The notes beneath the pieces were generated by a model. That model was given only the letters and a program-made list of their open reading frames with translations. It had not been told where the DNA came from and ran no database searches. Source: Paenibacillus apiarius (GTDB taxonomy: Bacteria; Bacillota; Bacilli; Paenibacillales; Paenibacillaceae). Taken from it: a stretch of 64,000 nt of DNA. Both the position numbers and the translations under genes were made by a program. Where the stretch lies: NCBI RefSeq assembly GCF_017052585.1, contig NZ_JAFFHZ010000001.1:5642001-5706000 (forward strand), read 5' to 3'. Positions 56,701 through 61,170 of this stretch are shown piece by piece; the first letter of the stretch is position 1, and every line of letters starts with the position of its first letter.

Positions 56701-56832
56701 CGATACCGGATCGATGTGACTTTGCATCATCTGTTCGAGGCTCCGAATATTCATCTGCTTGCCCGGTTCATCGAGGCGGGCGCTTCGGCCATGGAAGCAG
56801 CGGCCGGGGATTATGATGAAGGAACCATATGA
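47737..56832 (+). CDS. NRPS, ArCP-Cy-A-PCP-Cy-A-PCP (HMWP2/PchE-like)
   Basis: A 3031-residue synthetase that joins salicylate to two cysteines and cyclises them. ArCP: GLDSL, Ser48. Cy1 from residue 109 (PFPLTDVQHAYW) with D241/D246 of DxxxxD. A1: A3 at about 709-722, FDLSVYD with D757. An inactive MT-like insert follows, motif I VLEIGARNKEF at 1227, then A10 NGKVDR, Lys1447. PCP1 Ser1505. Cy2 from 1571, D1704/D1709. A2: A3 near 2176-2190, second MT-like insert VLEIGTRAGS at 2698. PCP2 Ser2976. Specificity codes read by alignment to GrsA: A2 D-L-Y-N-L-S-L-I-W, the cysteine code of yersiniabactin/pyochelin; A1 D-L-Y-N-M-S-M-I-W, a close variant. No thioesterase at the end; an acidic tail may dock to the next NRPS. 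ATG at 47737 has AAAGGAG at eight bases. Confidence 0.95.
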   Translation: MKQPVKNSPSIDISPLSYEDVRMQIKSMLPAPIDFDDDQNLIELGLDSLQMMRMVNKWRRSGAAVTFSELIAAPRLREWWTLLNKQNKAIRAAYTDAIGMEGQEDVKGPFPLTDVQHAYWVGRRDDQPLGGVGCHAYLELDGKDVEPERLESAWGQLLMHHAMLRAKFLPDGQQEVMDDPFAKALFVHDLRSYPEGELALELERIRARLSHRRLAVEKGQVAGLELSLLPGGRTRLHFDIDLLVADVQSLHIILRDLAAAYARGCRPAAPINWKFADYVKREAERRASDKREAAQYWKGRLSTLPAAPGLPLKEKPEAIKSPIYNRRNYFVTRENWSLLQQRSAAYQVTPAMVLLTAYAEVLDRWSTHSQFLINIPLFDRHTEQAGIEEVVADFTNLLLLAVECSSRQSFVERVRSVQAQFHQDVAHAAYSGVQVQRDLARVRQGERDFAPVVFACNLGTPLVNEECRHTLGKLSYMISQTPQVWLDFQTYEMDGGLLLAWDAVDQMFPAGLIDSMFTAYTQLMDWLVADNNDWHSSPDIVTASDRHRRDWEAEVSLPQPAQCLHASFFDVAAGNPYGTALIDSRSNTTYSYGELSQYALRVASFLKKKGIKEGDPVAVTLPRGIEQIAAVIGILAIGACYVPIGIEQPSARRARIHHKADIRYVLTDEEQARTLDWPAGVVVLNIAGAANSTPLAEPVEISPNRVAYIIFTSGSTGEPKGVEISHCAAWNTISDINRRYTVSRTDRILAVSSLDFDLSVYDIFGLLSAGGSVVLITEDTRRDAAHWFKLLNQYQVTIWNSVPVLLDMLLIAAESERRSMLPLRLTMLSGDWIGLDLPARLQRAAEHARLVAMGGATEASIWSNAFDVTVPLPVEWASIPYGRPLANQTYRVVDGKGRDCPDWVAGELWIGGAGVAQGYRGDPELTAERFVSWNGSRWYRTGDLGRYWPDGNIEFLGRKDYQVKLRGHRIELGEIETALKQYPGVRDAVVATAGDPRGHKHLVGYVVADQDSGSSCFDIESADPEQIRDLWTAVVDAGRKQAWEAIPQEITSEELTAFREHVDRLSTRYICRALTQVGAFLQPGERYTLETLMQRCGIQHRYRELVKQWLGTLEGEGWLEKDGTNAYVNTQMFPAEPSETLIENGAYSALERHAQGILRYLQQIGNCSAGLLTGKIDPLALFFADDLSLSPDDLMQSLPGTDYRNGIARKMVEAIAQGPSRPEPIRVLEIGARNKEFTESVLALLAPEETIYTCTDHSAFFINAAKQQLKPASFVQYQLLDVGQHPQAQGYDAHRYDVIIASNSLHRARNIGTALGHIQSLLAPGGLLIVLEMTSNSRLQQISTGYLEEGFTRFEDERLAERLPLLSVETWEKLLHTQQFAEVAAFPEHGDPASRFGQHVIVAQAPCHIKRFQPEKLSRFLSRKLPEYMVPSAFISLNELPLTANGKVDRQALPTPDYLIKANSEKVYTAPRTPIEQTLAAIWGRIFDMGQVGISDNYFELGGDSLIATKLSAIVRSTLEVELSLGMIFESPTIAALAERVQALMEENPETSGSDSGLPQIVPDPGQRHLPFPLTDIQQAYWVGRSGVYALGNVSTHCYFEIEGVDLDLERINRAWQRLIDHHDMMRAVIMPGGQRQTILEQVPAYHISILDLHGKDLEESEVELKMVREEMSHQVLSTDQWPLFDVRASCYGEDRVRLHISFDNLIFDGWSMFHLLSEWSRLYHDPNAQLRSLDLSFRDYVLALELLKQSDAYRHDEEYWFDRLPDLPPAPDLPLAQHPDSLSEQRFSRLDAKLDRHTWEQLKRRSAEAGLTPSGILLTAYAEVLGVWSKRPRFTINLTQFNRLPLHSQVHDIVGDFTSLTLLAVDQTSGKTFLERGRNLQQQLWRDLDHPYVGGVQIQRELAKQSGKHHGVAMPVVFTSALGVDQWGGDDSGGKWLGKLVYNITQTPQVWLDHQVVEQDGELLLIWDAVEGLFPEGLLADMFAAYRHLLQRLAEEDTAWREAAPSLVSVPRLEARIEANHTDAPVSSDTLTRLFDKQASLHPARPAVIASGRTLTYEELSCLAAEVGHLLRTKGAQPNTLVAVVMEKGWEQVAAVLGILKSGAAYLPVDPDHPEERRWQLLRDGRINIVLTQSWLEERLNWPGGIERLAVDRMTSRDKASYPLEPAEQPEDLAYVIYTSGSTGSPKGVMIDHRGAVNTILDVNNRFSVGPEDRILALSNLNFDLSVYDMFGMFAAGGTVIVPEADKARDPARWLELMEQEQITVWNTVPAFMQMLLEHASSREIVMPQSLRLVLLSGDWIPVDLPDKIKAHVHGVQVIGLGGATEASIWSNLYPIQEADPGWKSIPYGRPMANQRYYALNEWMEDCPVWVPGQLYIGGIGLAKGYWNDEAKTRERFIHHPRTGERLYCTGDLGRYLPDGSIEFLGREDSQVKIRGHRMELGEIETALKRHDGVKEAIVAISGQSAGDKRLVGYVVLDHDKGSELLDTKRADPAVCASRRQAIKRAGQLQGSQIPASIDVEAVSLFMEDADRLSMAYIRRTLHDMGIFSRAGEQYSIDELMRRFQIRPRYRTLVLHWLNMLMEEGLLEKNEAGIYRNHRSLHEELPDYIPESGQKESPLLSKEAAALDTFFRRESSSFTGLLTGEIDPLELFLTNDSSMTPEGLSQFNLAREYDINLAREVFSAIINGYPHDQEVRVLEIGTRAGSLTDTLVSLLPADRGRYLYADESSFFIDRAKEKWGEAAPLEYGLFDMNKPPLRQGYELHQFDVIVADNTLHRTRNMGTTLQYLKQMLAPGGFLFLIEATRNSRFMLATVAFFEDGFSHLEDERNTDHLPLIAAEKWREVLDKQGFSNAMAFPESGHAAEQFGRHLIVAQAPEAVREFQPEHLSAAMRRKLPDYMVPTAYVLLDDLPLSANGKIDRKALAELGREKEIVPKKTHVAPSTETEMKIASVWEEIFNCNQIGIYDSFFALGGDSLRAIQCINLLKERYRIDVTLHHLFEAPNIHLLARFIEAGASAMEAAAGDYDEGTI

Positions 56833-57010
56833 CTATCTTGTTCGGCCAAGTTGTGCGTGCAGACACCTTGCAATGACAAAAAAATGCGAGTCTTGAAGCC
56901 TCGCCGTCTTCAAGGAGAATGCACAAGGTATTGAGATGTCCTGAAAGAAGATCGTCCTTGTCTTCTCTTTGGAGGCGAGCGAAGCAAGCAGATGAAGAAG
57001 GAGGACAACA

Positions 57011-58132
57011 TTGGATAAGAAAACGATTGGCATCCTCGGAGCCACCGGATATGTAGGCAGAGGAGCGGTTCGGGCGATGCTCGCTTTCACGGAATACCGT
57101 ATTCTGATCGGCGGCCGGAACGAGGAACGGGTCCGCCATCTTTTTCCGATGATGGAACAAAAAATCGGCTGCTTGCAAGTGGATGTGCACAACAGGGATC
57201 AGCTTCACCGCTTTTGCGGCAAGTGCGATATCGTCATCAATTGTGCAGGACCTTCTAAGCAGATTGCAGATACGGTTGCGGCTGCATGTATAGAACAGGG
57301 AGTTCATTACGTAGATGTTTCGGGAGATGAGCATCTCTATGAGCAATTGATGAAGAGAAAACAGGAAATAGAAGAGAAGGAACTGTCAATAGTCATCTCT
57401 GCCGGGGTATACCCTGGTTTATCCGAAATCTTCCCGGCTTACGTCGCTGAAACCTATTTTGATGATATCGATGCGCTCGAACTCTTTTTTGCGGGCCAAG
57501 GCGGATTTTCCTTAAATGCGGCCTACGACATTGTATGCAGTATAGAAGAAGATACCGGGTTGGGAATGACCTATTGCAAACATGGCGAAGCCCAAAAAAT
57601 GGACGGCCCGTTTCATAGAAACTACTCACTGCCTTTCCCTGCGGGCAAACGTGATACGTATCCGGTTCTAAACCGGGAATTCCAACAAATGGCCAGACAA
57701 AATAAAATGAAATCTGCTTACTTTTATAACACTTATCCAAACCATTCGGTACTAAACCAATTTGTGATGATTAAGGCTTTGGAACAATATAAAACCGAAG
57801 AACAGAAAAGAGCGTCCGCCAAGGCACTGACAGAACAATTCGAAGCAAACAATAAAGAAGCGAATGCTTTCACCATGTTTCATCTGATCGCAAGCGGCAG
57901 CAAACACGGCAAACCGTTGAGGCTGGTTGCAAATCTGCTGTCTCAAAACGATTGGAATACATTATCCGGTATTCTGGCAGCCCATGCCGCCAAATCGATT
58001 ATGGAAGAAGACGAAAAAAAATCCGGCTGTTTCTTTGTGGCTGAAGCCGTGCAAGCTGCAAAATTGATCGGTGAATTGTCTGAGCGCCATATTGTCATCG
58101 AACATACATTTACGGAATTCAAGCAGGGGTGA
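57011..58132 (+). CDS. Saccharopine-dehydrogenase-like NAD(P)-binding protein
   Basis: A 373-residue cytosolic oxidoreductase-like protein. The N-terminal Rossmann fold is IGILGATGYVGRGAVRAML, with GGRNEERV at the end of strand 2 and DIVINCAGPSKQIADTVAAACIEQGVHYVDVSGDEH, the block typical of saccharopine-dehydrogenase-like proteins. The C-terminal half is unassigned. Such genes accompany several thiazoline-siderophore and metallophore loci. Its step in this pathway is unknown; a redox or tailoring role is plausible. The start is TTG at 57011 with AAGGAGGA at about six bases. It follows the big NRPS by 178 bases, the widest gap in the operon, and the next gene begins three bases after its stop. 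Confidence 0.85.
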   Translation: MDKKTIGILGATGYVGRGAVRAMLAFTEYRILIGGRNEERVRHLFPMMEQKIGCLQVDVHNRDQLHRFCGKCDIVINCAGPSKQIADTVAAACIEQGVHYVDVSGDEHLYEQLMKRKQEIEEKELSIVISAGVYPGLSEIFPAYVAETYFDDIDALELFFAGQGGFSLNAAYDIVCSIEEDTGLGMTYCKHGEAQKMDGPFHRNYSLPFPAGKRDTYPVLNREFQQMARQNKMKSAYFYNTYPNHSVLNQFVMIKALEQYKTEEQKRASAKALTEQFEANNKEANAFTMFHLIASGSKHGKPLRLVANLLSQNDWNTLSGILAAHAAKSIMEEDEKKSGCFFVAEAVQAAKLIGELSERHIVIEHTFTEFKQG

Positions 58133-58135
58133 AAT

Positions 58136-60445
58136 ATGAAAAGGAATAATAGATTGCGAACCGTGGTATGCGGCTCCAGATTCGGACAGTTCTACCTTGA
58201 AGCCTTGCAAGCACTGCCGGAACAGTTTGAATTGGCCGGTTTGTTGGCAAAAGGCAGCGAGCGCTCCCAAAAATGCGCAGACCGTTACGGAATTCCTCTG
58301 TATACAGAGGCCGAGCAGCTTCCCGATGACATTGACCTGGCCTGCGTCGTACTGCGGTCCGGAGTCATGGGCGGCAGCGGTACCGAGGTATCGCTCCAAC
58401 TCCTCGCACGCGGGATTCACGTTGTGCAAGAGCAACCGGTTCATCATAAGGATTTGGCCGCATGCCTAAGAGCGGCGCGGCAACACGGGGCGCATTTTCA
58501 GATCGGCGATCTGTATGTGCATTTGCCCGCCGTGCGCCGATTCATTGCTTGCGCCCGCGCAATGCTGGAACAGCAACGAGCGCTTTACCTGGATGCCGCC
58601 TGTGCCACTCAAGTTTCCTTCCCGATGATGCATATTCTGCTGGAAGCATTGCCGGCCATTCGTCCATGGAAGATGAACCATATGATGAAGGATGAAGGGC
58701 CCTTTCAAGTGTTAACCGGATTGCTGGGACAGATTCCGATTACAGTAAGAGCCCATAATGAAGTCGATCCGCAAGATCCGGACAACTACCTCCACTTGCT
58801 GCATCACATCACGATTGGTGTGGAAGGCGGAAGTTTATCGCTTGTGGATACCCATGGTCCTGTCGTTTGGCATCCTCGCCTGCACGTTCCGGATTATGAC
58901 AACATTCCCGGCGAGCTGTCAACCGAGCCGCCAGCGCATTTACTTGCCTATAGCACCCAAATACTCGGGCCGTCGGCTCCCATAAGCTATAAGGAGATCC
59001 TCTTGCGACAGTGGCCGCAGGCCATCGGTCGAGATCTATTGGCGATGAGAAACATGATTCTGGGAAATGAGGCTGCGGATACAAGAGCGCAGCAGGAGCT
59101 TCTGTGTTCCCGCCAATGGCACGAGTTGACCCATGCATTGGGCTATCCGGTCTTGCGATCGAATCGCAGTCATCAGCCGCTATCGGTAGATAGATTAATA
59201 GAAGCAGCTTCAACCATAGTTGAAGACGTGGTGGAGCGCTCTGAGCCGGCTTTTTCTGCCAATACGGAAAGCGATGTTTTTACTTGCACAGCCTCTGCCG
59301 AGGGTGAGATTCAAGATATGGATGCCGGGCAAGTGAGAGAGTGTATAGAGCGACTGGATGAAGCGGCTCTGGCTTCCATGCTGTTTGCTCTGCAATCACA
59401 GGGTGCGCTGACAGCGACGGAACATGAATACAGCGAGGCTGAACTTTTCTCTGTCTTGAAGGTCGCGCCTCGCCATCGGCACGTAATTGGCCGTTGGCTG
59501 CAGATCCTGACAGAACGCGGGTATCTCAAACAACACGAGGGTTATTTTCAATGCACAGATCCAGTTACGCTAGACAGAGTAAGCCGAAGTTGGGACTTAG
59601 CGAAGAAGGCATGGAATGGCAAGCTGGGTTCTCCTGTCATTATCGACTATCTCATGAGCAATGCGGAGCAGCTCCCACAGCTCATGAGCGGCGCGCAGCA
59701 AGCTGCGCTGTTATTATTTCCCGAGGGCCGCATGGATGTCGCCCATGCCCTGTATCGCGATACGAAAATGGCGCGGTACCTGAACAAGTCCGTGGCGGAA
59801 GCCGTAATCCGCATTGCCGCCGGCAAACGAGCTGCATCTAACGGCCCATCGAAAGACTCCTTGCGCATTGTGGAGATTGGCGCAGGTACTGGGGCAACTA
59901 CCGCTGCAGTCGTTCAGCGGTTGCAAACTTTAGTATCGGAAGGGCTTCGGCCGGAATATTTGTTTACCGATATATCTCATTTTTTCCTTGCGGCGGCTCG
60001 CGAACGCTTCAAAGATTGCCCGTGGATGCATTTTCAAATTATCGATATGGATCAGGGCCTTATGGGGCAGGGGCTGACACCGGAAAGCGCAGATATCGTC
60101 ATTGCGGCGGGTATGCTTAACAATGCGCGCGACACGGATAAAGTGATACAAGGTCTTATGCAAAGTCTCGTCCCCGGGGGATGGATGCTAATAACAGAAC
60201 CCATACGGGAATTTACGGAAATGTTAATTTCACAAGCTTTTATGATGACTCGTCCCGAGGACGACAGGCAGCGCAGCAACACAACCTTCATGTCCGTCAA
60301 ACAATGGCTGGATGTATTCTATCAGGCAGGCGCCCGGGAGGTCGCGGCATTGCCGGATGAACAACATCCGCTCGCTCCTCTGGGACAAAAACTATTTGTA
60401 GTGAGGAAGGGAACAGATGCTGAAATGCAGCCACATTTTGTGTAG
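58136..60445 (+). CDS. Thiazolinyl imide reductase / SAM methyltransferase fusion
   Basis: A 769-residue fusion. Residues 1 to about 365 are a thiazolinyl imide reductase (Irp3/YbtU/PchG type): TVVCGSRFGQFYLEAL, then HVVQEQPVHHKDLAACL (E-Q-P-V-H, where this family has E-H-P), and QIGDLYVHLPAVRRF. It reduces one thiazoline to thiazolidine with NADPH. From about 380 a methyltransferase unit of the NRPS-embedded kind follows: a helical lid region (HRHVIGRWLQILTERGYL), motif I RIVEIGAGTGATTAAV at 578, LFTDISHFFLAAARERF, VIAAGMLNNARD and LVPGGWMLITEP. In yersiniabactin and pyochelin the methyltransferase lies inside an NRPS A domain. Here both A-domain inserts have lost motif I, and this trans unit keeps it, so it probably supplies the methylation. 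No PCP or A domain is in the fusion. Confidence 0.92.
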   Translation: MKRNNRLRTVVCGSRFGQFYLEALQALPEQFELAGLLAKGSERSQKCADRYGIPLYTEAEQLPDDIDLACVVLRSGVMGGSGTEVSLQLLARGIHVVQEQPVHHKDLAACLRAARQHGAHFQIGDLYVHLPAVRRFIACARAMLEQQRALYLDAACATQVSFPMMHILLEALPAIRPWKMNHMMKDEGPFQVLTGLLGQIPITVRAHNEVDPQDPDNYLHLLHHITIGVEGGSLSLVDTHGPVVWHPRLHVPDYDNIPGELSTEPPAHLLAYSTQILGPSAPISYKEILLRQWPQAIGRDLLAMRNMILGNEAADTRAQQELLCSRQWHELTHALGYPVLRSNRSHQPLSVDRLIEAASTIVEDVVERSEPAFSANTESDVFTCTASAEGEIQDMDAGQVRECIERLDEAALASMLFALQSQGALTATEHEYSEAELFSVLKVAPRHRHVIGRWLQILTERGYLKQHEGYFQCTDPVTLDRVSRSWDLAKKAWNGKLGSPVIIDYLMSNAEQLPQLMSGAQQAALLLFPEGRMDVAHALYRDTKMARYLNKSVAEAVIRIAAGKRAASNGPSKDSLRIVEIGAGTGATTAAVVQRLQTLVSEGLRPEYLFTDISHFFLAAARERFKDCPWMHFQIIDMDQGLMGQGLTPESADIVIAAGMLNNARDTDKVIQGLMQSLVPGGWMLITEPIREFTEMLISQAFMMTRPEDDRQRSNTTFMSVKQWLDVFYQAGAREVAALPDEQHPLAPLGQKLFVVRKGTDAEMQPHFV

Positions 60446-61166
60446 GGTAAACAATATTGCCCATGCTGTCCGAGATTACGAGGCGCTTGGATTTTCGATG
60501 CAGTGGGGCAGTGCTCCGGAGAGGGCGCACAATGCCTTATTGTGGTTCGAGGAAGGACCGTTTATTGAATTCTTTCAAATTCCTAAACGATTAACGTATC
60601 TCATTCCGCCGCTAGGTTTGATTTACGGGCAGGTTGCAAGAAAACGTTGGACTCACTGGGCCAAGTCTGCTGAAGGCTGGTGTGATGTTGCGCTGGAACC
60701 GGCAGATCGTGAGAGGGAGAGGACCCAAGAGGACGGAATAGACGATGGCCGGGACTTGACCGCGATCAAGTCGGCTATCGCCCAGGCGGGAGTTTCCACG
60801 TCCCGTGTCATTCACGGCAAGAGAACACGCCCGGATGGATTACAAGTGAAATATAGTCTTTTTGCAACGGAGCCGATTGGCTTGCCGTTTGTCGTGTCTG
60901 CTTACGACCCTCCCCAGCGCCCTGAAAAGATAGAACATCCGAATGGAGCGACCGGAGTGGAGTGGGTCAGAATGGAAGTGGCTGAACACCATCTCCGTTC
61001 CTTTCAGGCCCTGTCCGCAGGAGACAAGTGGCTGAAAACGGAGTCTGCGTCACAAACAAGAGTGCTCGAAGTATGTCTTGCCGGCCTGAACAAAAATCTG
61101 GATGCAAAATTGCTGCACGGCGCTGCATTTACGACTACATCAAGCTCAAGAAAAACAGGAGTGTGA
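60417..61166 (+). CDS. Glyoxalase-like (VOC superfamily) protein
   Basis: A 249-residue protein of the Glyoxalase_3/VOC-like group: LKCSHILCRVNNIAHAVRDYEALGFSMQWGS at the start of the first beta-alpha-beta unit, ALLWFEEGPFIEFFQIP as the strand that carries a metal-binding Glu, and a second half that ends VEWVRMEVAEHHLRSFQAL. VOC members bind metals and act as isomerases, dioxygenases or self-resistance proteins. It has no known counterpart in the yersiniabactin pathway. The ATG at 60417 lies inside the previous gene (29-base overlap), with GAGGAAGGG at 60403-60411, which settles the start. The next NRPS begins four bases after its stop. Function in this locus is unknown. Confidence 0.82.
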   Translation: MLKCSHILCRVNNIAHAVRDYEALGFSMQWGSAPERAHNALLWFEEGPFIEFFQIPKRLTYLIPPLGLIYGQVARKRWTHWAKSAEGWCDVALEPADRERERTQEDGIDDGRDLTAIKSAIAQAGVSTSRVIHGKRTRPDGLQVKYSLFATEPIGLPFVVSAYDPPQRPEKIEHPNGATGVEWVRMEVAEHHLRSFQALSAGDKWLKTESASQTRVLEVCLAGLNKNLDAKLLHGAAFTTTSSSRKTGV

Positions 61167-61170
61167 AGAT

